Positions 1-5,949 are shown, counted from the first letter of the stretch. The stretch: DNA of 7,010 bases from Spirochaetota bacterium (GCA_029561505.1 JAKQXK010000074.1:1-7010); one strand, 5' to 3'. The notes: a model not told the origin generated them from the sequence alone. Numbers and translations: made by a program.

Positions 1-110
1 AGATCGTTCTGCGCATAAGCCGACCAGACAGGCGAACCAACTGCGATCACGAGATAGATTACCCAGCTGTTGCTTTGAGGGGCACTTTTCGGATAACCCG
101 GTATCGCCAT
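1..110 (-). CDS. N-terminus of probable exported protein (partial, cut by left edge)
   Basis: An open frame reads leftward from ATG at 110-108 to the edge of the window without a stop, giving 36 codons. The N-terminal peptide has a single lysine near residue 8, then a hydrophobic stretch (WVIYLVIAVGSPVW) and a small-residue site (SAYA|QND) near residue 33. This resembles a secretory signal peptide with a signal peptidase I site. No Shine-Dalgarno is visible, and the frame stays open upstream of this ATG, so the start is uncertain. The gene would be divergent from gpmA. Too little is present to name it. The call rests on an uninterrupted short frame plus a signal-like hydrophobic run, so chance is possible. 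Confidence 0.4.
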   Translation of the reverse strand, partial: MAIPGYPKSAPQSNSWVIYLVIAVGSPVWSAYAQND

Positions 111-130
111 CGAAGACTCATAACAGCCGA

Positions 131-138
131 TATACAAT
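131..138 (+). promoter_or_regulatory. Possible -10 element for the gpmA cluster
   Basis: TATACAAT at 131-138 resembles a sigma-70 extended -10 region and sits about 70 bases before the preferred gpmA start, in the spacer between divergent genes. No convincing -35 hexamer lies 16-18 bases upstream. It is a weak candidate, supported mainly by position. The rest of 111-208 shows nothing else recognisable. Confidence 0.2.
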
Positions 139-208
139 GCGGCAAGCAATTGCTCTGAAGGTGGCGCGCATCTGCTTTACGGGCACTCTCACTCAACAAA
201 TTCAGCGC

Positions 209-889
209 ATGGCAAAACTCGTTCTGATTCGCCACGGCCAGTCGCTGTGGAACTTACATAACCTATTTACCGGCTGGGTCGACGTGCCCCTGTCGGCGCA
301 GGGTATTCAAGAGGCGATTGCCGCAGGCAAGCGCCTCTCACACGAAAAGTTCGATATCATTTATACATCCACCCTGATTCGCGCGATCACCACTGCGATG
401 ATCGTCATGTCAGAAAATCTCGAGGGCAAGGTGCCGATTCTGCAGAAAGACACCGCAGAAAAGCCGCTCGACTGGTTCAAGATATATTCACCCGCTTCTG
501 AGGCGAACAGCATTCCCGTGCATTCTGCCTGGCAGCTCAACGAGCGCATGTATGGCGAACTGCAGGGGATGAATAAAGAAGAGACCGCAAAAAAGTTCGG
601 TGACGCGCAGGTTAAAATCTGGCGCCGCAGCTACGACGTACCGCCACCGCAGGGTGAATCGCTCAAAGATACCGCGGCACGCTCGATTCCCTGGTTTGAA
701 AAGCATATTGAACCAAAGTTGAAAGAAGGTAAAAACATTCTCGTCGCGGCGCATGGTAACAGCCTGCGTTCGATCATCATGCATCTTGAAAAACTGACTG
801 AAGCGCAGGTGCTCGAGCTCGAGCTCAAAACCGGCGAGCCGGTGGTTTTCAACGCAGAAGGTGGCAAAATCACGCGGAGCGCGGGCTAA
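209..889 (+). CDS. gpmA: 2,3-bisphosphoglycerate-dependent phosphoglycerate mutase
   Basis: This cytosolic glycolytic and gluconeogenic enzyme interconverts 3- and 2-phosphoglycerate through a phosphohistidine intermediate. The 226-residue product carries the histidine-phosphatase signature LIRHGQS with the nucleophile at His9, followed by the FTGWVDVPLS substrate loop. Arg58 lies in STLIRA, the acid/base Glu112 in LNERMYG, and the second active-site His182 in AAHGNSLR. WRRSYDVPPPQGESL at about 138-152 is the short loop typical of the alphaproteobacterial-type enzyme, not the longer E. coli form. Between Arg58 and Glu112 there are about 54 residues against about 27 in E. coli, so this segment holds an insertion. 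An in-frame ATG at 137 would add 24 residues with no family similarity. ATG 209 starts exactly at the conserved MAKLVLIRHG, so I prefer it, although neither site has a clear Shine-Dalgarno. The next gene begins 8 bases downstream. Confidence 0.95.
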   Translation: MAKLVLIRHGQSLWNLHNLFTGWVDVPLSAQGIQEAIAAGKRLSHEKFDIIYTSTLIRAITTAMIVMSENLEGKVPILQKDTAEKPLDWFKIYSPASEANSIPVHSAWQLNERMYGELQGMNKEETAKKFGDAQVKIWRRSYDVPPPQGESLKDTAARSIPWFEKHIEPKLKEGKNILVAAHGNSLRSIIMHLEKLTEAQVLELELKTGEPVVFNAEGGKITRSAG

Positions 890-897
890 ACAACTTC

Positions 898-1116
898 ATG
901 CGCAGCGAACTCGCGCTGCAAATTCTGCAGTACCTCTACGATCGATCAGGTCGGCAGATCGACATCGGCGAACTTGAGGTTCAGATCGGCAAAGATATTC
1001 ATGTGCTGCGTCCCGCGATCGAAGATCTGAAGACCAACGGCTTCATCAACGAAGAAGAGTACCGTCTCGAAATTCTGCCGACGGGAAAACATTTCGCGCA
1101 GAGCCGATGGGTCTGA
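898..1116 (+). CDS. Small winged-helix-like protein, function unknown
   Basis: A 72-residue protein lies between gpmA and ruvC. Its pattern suggests a compact winged helix-turn-helix: helix 1 at about 2-17, helix 2 at about 22-30 (DIGELEVQIG), a recognition-like helix at about 33-48 (IHVLRPAIEDLKTNGF), and a beta wing at about 50-62 (NEEEYRLEILPTG). This order resembles MarR/ArsR-type or other small DNA-binding modules, but I do not recognise a named family. It starts 8 bases after the gpmA stop. Its last 10 bases overlap the ruvC start (ATGGGTCTGA), which implies translational coupling and a shared transcript. No clear ribosome-binding site is visible. Tight packing between two certain genes argues that it is real. 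A DNA-binding role, perhaps linked to recombination or autoregulation, is inference. Confidence 0.75.
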   Translation: MRSELALQILQYLYDRSGRQIDIGELEVQIGKDIHVLRPAIEDLKTNGFINEEEYRLEILPTGKHFAQSRWV

Positions 1117-1613
1117 AGTTTCTGGGGCTCGACCCGGGTTATGCCCGCATGGGATACGGAATCATCGAAGTTGAAGGCAATCGCGCCGGGTTCTGCGACG
1201 CGGGTGTTGTTGAAACCAGCCCCAAACAGGCAGAGGGCCATCGGCTCGCGATCTTGCAGGATTTCATGCGTACTCTCTTCGCTAAACACGAGATTGAACA
1301 TGCAGGCCTTGAACAGGTTTTCTTGCGCCGTGATCTGACTACGGGCATTAAACTTTCAGAGGCGCGTGGCGTCATTGTGATGAACCTCTACCTGGCGAAG
1401 ATACCTTACTCTGAAATATCTCCGACTTCGATGAAAAAATCGATTGCTGGCTCAGGCACTGCTCAGAAAAAAACGCTGCAACTCATGACCGCGAAGCTTC
1501 TGAACCTGCCTGCTCAGATGAAAATCGATGACGCGGCCGACGGCCTTGGGTTGGCATTTTGTGCGTGGCTGCGCTGGCAAGCTTTGCAGCTGAAGCGGCG
1601 AACGCAGCGCTAA
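1107..1613 (+). CDS. ruvC: Crossover junction endodeoxyribonuclease RuvC
   Basis: RuvC is a dimeric Holliday-junction resolvase that makes symmetric nicks in four-way junctions, working with the RuvAB branch-migration complex in recombinational repair. The 168-residue product has the RNase H-like fold and the expected four acidic metal ligands: Asp9 in LGLDPG, Glu69 in GLEQVF, and Asp142 and Asp145 in DDAADGLGLA. The segment at about 107-135 (TSMKKSIAGSGTAQKK, then LLNLP) matches the conserved basic DNA-contact region. Length is normal for the family, about 160-175 residues. The ATG overlaps the end of the upstream small gene by 10 bases and lies directly before the first conserved strand, so the start is well placed despite a weak Shine-Dalgarno. 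ruvA and ruvB are not in the window. Confidence 0.96.
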   Translation: MGLKFLGLDPGYARMGYGIIEVEGNRAGFCDAGVVETSPKQAEGHRLAILQDFMRTLFAKHEIEHAGLEQVFLRRDLTTGIKLSEARGVIVMNLYLAKIPYSEISPTSMKKSIAGSGTAQKKTLQLMTAKLLNLPAQMKIDDAADGLGLAFCAWLRWQALQLKRRTQR

Positions 1614-1683
1614 AGCAGCCCGGATCGTCACGTTTGCCGCACGATGCAGTTGACCCGGCAACGCCTCCTTTGCATTCAGCTTC

Positions 1684-4308
1684 ATGGATCAGGCGCAGCT
1701 TGAAAATCTGGAAAAGAAGTTAGGTTCTCTCGAGACTGAAGTTTTTAAACTTCGCTCTGAACTTGAACGGGCCAAACGCGGCGCCGCGGCGTTGCCGGCA
1801 GTTGAACTGAAGCAAGCGGCAACACCGGCAGCGGCAAAGCCAGCCCCCTCCCCTGCCCCCATGGCGCCACCACGGGTTAATGCCACGACAACGGCCCCAG
1901 GCGAGAGCGAAAGTTTCTCATGGGAATGGCTCATTGGCGGCAACATTATCGGCAAAATCGGAATCGTGACTCTCATCGTCTCAACGGCGCTTTTCATGGT
2001 CTACGCGCTCGATCAGGGTTGGCTCAGCGAGTGGGTGCGCCTGCTCATGCTGCAGGCGGCGTTTGGGGCTCTGGGTTACATGAGCTACAGGCTCTATAAG
2101 AAAGAATACCGCTATATACCTGAGATACTGGCGATAACTGCACTCGCCGCAAACACGATCGCAATCTACTCTGCGCACTTCATTTATCACTTTTTGAGCC
2201 GCGGCGAAACGATGGCTATGATGTTCTTTCTTATGGCGCTCTCGCTGGCTTTTGCAAGGCGAATCAAGTCGACGGCGCTTGCAGTTATATTGTTCGCCGG
2301 CTTTTTTGCGCTGCCCGTCATTCACTCGCGCGGCGTTAACGAGCCGGCAGCGTATTTCACCTATCTGTTTGCGGTGAATGCATTGTTTTTTGTACTGCAA
2401 CAGTTTCGCCAGTCGCCGCAGGCCATGTGGGTTATGCTCGCAGGTAATGCGCTCAGCGTCTTTGGCTGGGTCGGTACGTATAACCAGTATGCTTTGACAG
2501 CCGTCGTCTTCTGCGCGGTGACTCTCGCGATGCTGCTCTATACTGCGCACACAGCTGAATGGGCAGAAAAAATCAGAGATTTTTTTCACCCGGCCTCTGT
2601 AATCAGCCTCAATGTCGTGTATGCGACGATGCTTTCGGCTGTACTTTCTGCAAACAAAGATTTTACGCGCGAAATTTACGCCATTTCAGTTTTGTGCCAG
2701 GCGGCACTCAATCTTGTGGTGCTGCAATTCGCCGCAGCGAAACGCTGTCATCTTTCGGCTGCGAGCCTGATTGTGACGCTGCTGATGGCAGCGGGCATTG
2801 CAACGCTGATCGACGGGCCCGCAGAGAGGCTCAGCATTGCTGTGTTGCTGACCGCTTCGCTTTATTTCAGCGGCCGTGCGGGTGATACGCTGTTGTATTT
2901 TGGGGCAGCGATCGCCAACGGCATAAATCTGATAGCGCTTTTCTCTTCACTTTCTCACGGACAAGACGCCTGGTTTATGCTTAATTTTCAGGCGGTGGGG
3001 TTCTTTTTCTACGCCGCTGCGGCGCTTTGGTTGCGCACCCGGTCGCTGTGGCCGGCGCAGTATAATTTTGGGCCTGTTTTGACCGGTGTCGCGCTGCTCA
3101 CTTCATTCGTCGGCATCATCGCCGAACTACAGCGCATCATCACCGGCAAAGACGCCCGTCTGCTTATGGTCACGCTGGTCTTCGCTGCGTACGCGCTCGT
3201 GCTGCTCTTTATCGGCTTCAAATACAGAAAGGTCTGGTTTCGCCAGGCGGGCCTTTTTTTCATGGGACTGGCAATTGCAAAATTCTATCTGGTCGATATC
3301 TGGCAATGGGATAAATCGATTCGCATTCTCGCAGGTATCATCATGGGGGGGGGACTCGTGCTCATTAGCTTCTATTACGAAAAATTCCGCAACAAATTCA
3401 AAGAACTTGGTCTCGTGCTGCTGATCGGCGGCGCCGTGCTTGCAGGTGACGGCATCGAGGCAGCCGAAAAGTTCAAACCAAACCGCTTTAAATTCGTGAA
3501 AGATCTGCAACCGGTAAATGAAAGTCTGGCAGAAAATCGCTATGGCCGTGCGCTCGTCGATGCGGAGCTCTACCGTTCTACGGGCGAAAACGATCTGCGT
3601 CTGGTCTACGACGGCAAATTGATACCTTACGCACGCCAAACCCTGAAAACCGGCGACGACCGAAAAGTCGACAAAGAAATCGCGCTAAAAGAACTCTTGA
3701 GCTCGGTCGACGGCGAAAATAATTCGATCTATGTGTTCGAAAACAAAGACCGGGTGCGCGCCAACAGCCTGAAACTGGCATTCAAAGAGACTGACTTCAG
3801 CCGCGAAATTCAGATATACCACCGCCCCGGGCGATTCGAATCAAAGAATCTTGTGAAAACGCAGACGATAACGAAGAAGGCGGGCAAGCCAGAGCAACAC
3901 ACCGTTGATTTTGATCAACTCTCAGGTGAAATTCAGGTTCATGTGCGCAATGACGACGACGAGGCACTTTCGCTTACGCAGTTCGTGACTGTATCAGACA
4001 AAGAATACCTCATATTTCGTATTCCAGAGAAATTTTCGAGCGAAAAGAAGGCACTGCAGCTTTTTTATGGCGCCGAATATGCCCAGCGGCCACGGTATGA
4101 CATCAGCGACGCGCTCGCGAGTGGCACCGAATATTCAGACTTCGCACTGGGGGCCGGCAAGCAGAACCCAGGCTTTAAGCTGACGCTGTTTGACCCACCC
4201 TATTCGATCTGGCTTTTCAGAACGGTTTTCTGGCTTCTGCTTCTGCTCATTGCCTGGCAGATGTATGCGGTTTATCGCAGAGAAAAGATGCCAGTAGAGA
4301 TTCGTTAG
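1684..4308 (+). CDS. DUF2339-type polytopic membrane protein fused to a DUF3999-like periplasmic domain
   Basis: This is an 874-residue inner-membrane protein of unknown function. Residues 1-33 form a charged heptad-like coiled coil (LENLEKKLGSLETEV). Residues 34-75 are an Ala/Pro-rich linker. From about 79 (SWEWLIGGNIIGKIGIV) to about 566 there are roughly 18 hydrophobic segments with few charges. The entry motif, and the KFYLVDIW/RILAGI region near 533-551, are typical of DUF2339 proteins. Residues 575-590 are a further hydrophobic run ending AGDGIEA, which looks like a signal-peptide core. About 595-840 is a hydrophilic, beta-rich domain (VDAELYRSTGENDLRLVYDG, then PYA) resembling DUF3999. 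It ends in one membrane anchor at 843-862 and a short basic tail. In other bacteria DUF2339 and DUF3999 proteins are often separate neighbours, so this reads as a fusion. A G9 tract encodes residues 555-557. The start lacks a clear Shine-Dalgarno. The DUF2339 call is strong; the DUF3999 call is moderate. Confidence 0.88.
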   Translation: MDQAQLENLEKKLGSLETEVFKLRSELERAKRGAAALPAVELKQAATPAAAKPAPSPAPMAPPRVNATTTAPGESESFSWEWLIGGNIIGKIGIVTLIVSTALFMVYALDQGWLSEWVRLLMLQAAFGALGYMSYRLYKKEYRYIPEILAITALAANTIAIYSAHFIYHFLSRGETMAMMFFLMALSLAFARRIKSTALAVILFAGFFALPVIHSRGVNEPAAYFTYLFAVNALFFVLQQFRQSPQAMWVMLAGNALSVFGWVGTYNQYALTAVVFCAVTLAMLLYTAHTAEWAEKIRDFFHPASVISLNVVYATMLSAVLSANKDFTREIYAISVLCQAALNLVVLQFAAAKRCHLSAASLIVTLLMAAGIATLIDGPAERLSIAVLLTASLYFSGRAGDTLLYFGAAIANGINLIALFSSLSHGQDAWFMLNFQAVGFFFYAAAALWLRTRSLWPAQYNFGPVLTGVALLTSFVGIIAELQRIITGKDARLLMVTLVFAAYALVLLFIGFKYRKVWFRQAGLFFMGLAIAKFYLVDIWQWDKSIRILAGIIMGGGLVLISFYYEKFRNKFKELGLVLLIGGAVLAGDGIEAAEKFKPNRFKFVKDLQPVNESLAENRYGRALVDAELYRSTGENDLRLVYDGKLIPYARQTLKTGDDRKVDKEIALKELLSSVDGENNSIYVFENKDRVRANSLKLAFKETDFSREIQIYHRPGRFESKNLVKTQTITKKAGKPEQHTVDFDQLSGEIQVHVRNDDDEALSLTQFVTVSDKEYLIFRIPEKFSSEKKALQLFYGAEYAQRPRYDISDALASGTEYSDFALGAGKQNPGFKLTLFDPPYSIWLFRTVFWLLLLLIAWQMYAVYRREKMPVEIR
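3345..3353 (+). repeat. G9 homopolymer inside the membrane-protein gene
   Basis: Nine consecutive G residues fall within the codons for Met554 and Gly555-Gly557 of the 874-residue protein (ATG GGG GGG GGA). Loss or gain of one G would shift the frame before the periplasmic domain. The frame is intact here on both sides. Confidence 0.8.
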
Positions 4309-4330
4309 CGGGCTCGGGAAAACGCCCGCT
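4307..4330 (+). terminator. Hairpin at the end of the DUF2339-type gene
   Basis: AGCGGGC (4307-4313) pairs perfectly with GCCCGCT (4324-4330) around a 10-base loop and begins at the stop codon. No T-run follows on the plus strand, so it is at best a weak or factor-assisted terminator. It is mutually exclusive with the minus-strand hairpin that shares 4325-4329. Confidence 0.4.
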
Positions 4331-4337
4331 ATGCGGG
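4319..4337 (-). terminator. Probable terminator of the yicC-remA unit
   Basis: Read on the minus strand, CCCGC (4337-4333), loop ATA, and GCGGG (4329-4325) form a short GC-rich hairpin, followed by CG and then TTTT (4322-4319). It lies about 20 bases past the remA stop. The stem is only 5 bp and the T-run is short, so strength is doubtful, but the position between convergent genes fits. Confidence 0.5.
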
Positions 4338-4357
4338 TGACTTAGAACGAAACTGCC

Positions 4358-4627
4358 TTAGTCTTCAACAGCTTCTTCTTCACCCGAAACAGCTGGCTTT
4401 TCGAGGCGTTGCGTGAGCGCCTCAGGGCGCATCGCAGAGAGAAAAATGAAGTCGCTGTCGGTGAGCACCATCGAACGCAATTTTCTGCCCATAGTGCAGT
4501 CAATCAGGTTGTTGTTTTCACGACCCAGGTCGCGCAGACGTTTAGCTACCGCAGTTTCGGGGGTGATGATCGCGACAATCTTGTCGATGGCGACGCTGTT
4601 CGAAAAGCCGACGTGCAATAACTTCAC
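4358..4627 (-). CDS. remA: RemA/DUF370-family DNA-binding regulator
   Basis: The 89-residue product matches the RemA (YlzA, DUF370) family along nearly its whole length. It has the N-terminal strand MKLLHVGFSNSVAIDKIVAI, then ITPETAVAKRL, the LIDCTMGRKLRSM core and VLTDSDFIFLSAMRPEALTQRL. In Bacillus subtilis RemA forms oligomeric rings that bind DNA and activate biofilm-matrix and osmoprotection genes. The basic DNA-contact positions there correspond to about Lys16 and to Arg48/Lys49 here. The target in this organism is unknown. A variable acidic tail (GEEEAVED) ends the protein. Translation starts at GTG, chosen because it directly precedes the conserved MKLLHVGF and has GGAG 7 bases upstream. 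The gene follows yicC by 79 bases, the same pairing seen in Firmicutes (yloC-ylzA), which supports both assignments. Its GTG overlaps the stop of a micro-ORF. Confidence 0.9.
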   Translation of the reverse strand: MKLLHVGFSNSVAIDKIVAIITPETAVAKRLRDLGRENNNLIDCTMGRKLRSMVLTDSDFIFLSAMRPEALTQRLEKPAVSGEEEAVED

Positions 4628-4701
4628 GGTTCGACTCCGCTCTGTAGGCAGAGACTCGCCATCGCTCGTCGCACCGCAAGTGTTTTCTTAAACTGGTTCA
4701 T
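4624..4701 (-). CDS. Possible 25-residue coupling or leader ORF between yicC and remA
   Basis: An ATG at 4701-4699 opens a 25-codon frame (MNQFKKTLAVRRAMASLCLQ and five more residues) ending in TGA at 4626-4624. It starts 5 bases after the yicC TAA and has GGAG 8 bases upstream, embedded in the last yicC codons. Its stop overlaps the remA start as GTGA, the classic arrangement for translational coupling. The peptide is basic and resembles nothing I know. It could be a real microprotein, a leader that delivers ribosomes to remA, or chance; its short length and the natural Leu-Glu ending of YicC make chance plausible. Confidence 0.35.
   Translation of the reverse strand: MNQFKKTLAVRRAMASLCLQSGVEP
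4635..4638 (-). promoter_or_regulatory. Shine-Dalgarno of remA
   Basis: GGAG on the minus strand lies 7 bases before the GTG at 4627-4625. It fixes this GTG as the remA start in the absence of an ATG. Confidence 0.65.
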
Positions 4702-4706
4702 TTAGA

Positions 4707-5654
4707 TTACTCCAGATTGCGTACTTGTTCGCGCAAACGTTCTATTTCTGTCTTCATGATGACGGTAAGCGAATTGATCTCAGCGTCTTGCGCTTTGGCG
4801 CCGATGGTGTTGGTCTCGCGCTGCAACTCTTGCAGAAAAAATTCCAGCTCGCGACCCGCGCTCTCTTGTTTCTTGAAAATCTCGAGCATGCGCGCAATGT
4901 GCATACCAATGCGGCTGATCTCTTCGCTGACGTCGTGGTGCACAGAACGCAAGATATCCTCTTTGCGTTCGTTCCAGATAAGATTGGCGACGTGCACCTT
5001 GTCTCTCACCGAGCGCGAATGGTCTGCCGCTGCACGGCCACGACCCTGAACGGCCGCAGCCCCTGCCTCACCCGGCGCTGCGCCGAAAAAGTCTGTATAA
5101 ATACGGTGCCTGACAGCGATCAGTTTCTTACGGTGAGATTGCACATGCAGCACAGCGATTCGCCGCTGCACTCGGGCGAGATAGCGCAAATGTGTCAGGC
5201 AGGCCCGCGTCGTACGCCGGCCCTCAGCCGCGCGTGAACGCTGCATCTTGATGAGTGCACGCAGCAAATGAAAATCAAATTTTGGCTGGTAGGCCCGCCA
5301 GTTCTTGACGCGCCTCTCAATGAAACCCGGCAGATGCAGAAACTCCCGCGCATCAAGATTGACCTTTTTTTTCCCGAGCTTTGAGGCAAGAAATCTTTCG
5401 TATTGCGAAATGATATCAGTATTGAAAGTGTAGTCTGCGGGCAAAGGCGCCGCGCTCATGAGCGAAACTTCTATTCGGCCACGACCAACACGGGAACGAA
5501 TGATGTCTTCGGCGTGCGCCCTGAACCAGGCGAGCTCTTCTGGAAACTTGAGTTCAATGTCAAGAAAGCGACTGTTGAGGCTTCGCGCCGAACAGACGAT
5601 CTGCACGCCCTCTGCGCTGAAATGGCTTTCGCCGTAGCCAGTCATGCTTTGCAT
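4707..5654 (-). CDS. yicC: YicC/YloC-family endoribonuclease
   Basis: YicC-family proteins are metal-dependent endoribonucleases; E. coli YicC takes part in small-RNA turnover. This 315-residue protein has the family N-terminus (SMTGYGES, residues 3-10), SLNSRFLDIELKFPEEL (25-41) and RVGRGRIEVSL (55-65). Its C-terminal domain carries DVSEEISRIGMHI (241-253), GRELEFFLQELQRETNTIGAK (267-287) and a final ERLREQVRNLE. The central part is more divergent and rich in Arg and His. A Gly/Ala/Arg segment at about 191-228 has no counterpart in the usual form of about 290 residues and explains the extra length. An in-frame TAA lies four codons upstream of the chosen ATG, which excludes a longer protein; the Shine-Dalgarno (AAGG, 10 bases away) is weak. 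The gene lies 28 bases after an unknown small gene and upstream of remA, probably in one transcript. Confidence 0.93.
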   Translation of the reverse strand: MQSMTGYGESHFSAEGVQIVCSARSLNSRFLDIELKFPEELAWFRAHAEDIIRSRVGRGRIEVSLMSAAPLPADYTFNTDIISQYERFLASKLGKKKVNLDAREFLHLPGFIERRVKNWRAYQPKFDFHLLRALIKMQRSRAAEGRRTTRACLTHLRYLARVQRRIAVLHVQSHRKKLIAVRHRIYTDFFGAAPGEAGAAAVQGRGRAAADHSRSVRDKVHVANLIWNERKEDILRSVHHDVSEEISRIGMHIARMLEIFKKQESAGRELEFFLQELQRETNTIGAKAQDAEINSLTVIMKTEIERLREQVRNLE

Positions 5655-5682
5655 GGTAAATTGGCCTTAGGCGCGTGACATT

Positions 5683-5880
5683 TCAGGCTTTTATATCCAC
5701 ACCGGTTTCGGCATCGATACCGCTGCCTGACTCAGCGCGTGCGCGAGCTTCGGCCTTTTGTTGCGGCGCGAGGCCGTTTTGCCCCCTGATCGTCAGGTAC
5801 AGCAGAGCTTTGAGGTCCTCCGATGAAATGACGGTGGGCTGCGCGGCTTCACGAGTGCTGATTTCTTGTATGCCTTGCAT
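5683..5880 (-). CDS. Hypothetical 65-residue protein upstream of yicC
   Basis: A small frame lies directly upstream of yicC on the same strand, with a gap of 28 bases. The ATG is preceded by GAGG 6 bases away (within GAGGGAG), one of the better ribosome-binding sites here. The product is soluble with no signal peptide. Residues 18-33 (ISSEDLKALLYLTIRG) and 38-51 (APQQKAEARARAES) are likely helices, the second rich in Ala, Arg and Glu. The tail is acidic and Gly-containing. I recognise no family. The good Shine-Dalgarno, operon-like position and even composition favour a real gene, perhaps the first of the yicC-remA unit. A weaker open frame runs antisense over the same bases and is considered a shadow. 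Confidence 0.55.
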   Translation of the reverse strand: MQGIQEISTREAAQPTVISSEDLKALLYLTIRGQNGLAPQQKAEARARAESGSGIDAETGVDIKA

Positions 5881-5928
5881 AGACTCCCTCTCATTCTGAA
5901 TGTCGGCACCCTGCTCTCAAGCCTTAAG

Positions 5929-5949
5929 TTTTTTTTCTCACTTTTTTTT
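5929..5949. repeat. Two T8 homopolymer tracts in a divergent spacer
   Basis: Two runs of eight T lie at 5929-5936 and 5942-5949, start points 13 bases apart, within the 91-base spacer between the divergent genes starting at 5880 and 5972. They are visible directly. They might act as curved or UP-element-like DNA near a promoter, or vary in length by slippage; no clear -35/-10 pair could be assigned. Confidence 0.6.

Noticed and set aside
137..208. 24-residue N-terminal extension of GpmA from ATG 137
   Set aside because: The extension has no family similarity and no Shine-Dalgarno, and it overlaps a possible -10 element. ATG 209 starts at the conserved N-terminus.
1634..1661. Inverted repeat TTGCCG/CGGCAA between ruvC and the membrane-protein gene, and a TTGACC at 1650 resembling a -35
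   Set aside because: The stem is 6 bp with a 16-base loop and no T-run, and no acceptable -10 follows TTGACC. Both are expected by chance in a 70-base gap.
1981..2589. 202-codon minus-strand open frame inside the large membrane-protein gene
   Set aside because: It is antisense to a strongly supported protein, rich in Arg, His and Cys with no domain-like pattern, and has no operon context. It reads as a shadow of the coding bias on the plus strand.
2559..2885. 108-codon plus-strand frame inside the membrane-protein gene, suggesting a frameshift
   Set aside because: The product is Cys/Arg-rich and lacks hydrophobic segments, while the main frame keeps membrane segments throughout, so no frameshift is needed.
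3127..3639. 170-codon minus-strand open frame across the fusion junction
   Set aside because: It is antisense to the membrane/periplasmic junction of the real gene, with no recognisable motif and an unlikely composition.
4725..5237. 170-codon plus-strand open frame antisense to yicC
   Set aside because: The minus strand carries clear YicC family motifs over the same bases; the antisense product is Arg/Cys/His-rich and motif-free.
5893..5920. Minus-strand promoter candidate TTGAGA, 16 bases, CAGAAT
   Set aside because: The hexamers are passable, but the -10 lies only 12 bases from the ATG of the 65-residue gene, so the transcript would lose its good Shine-Dalgarno.
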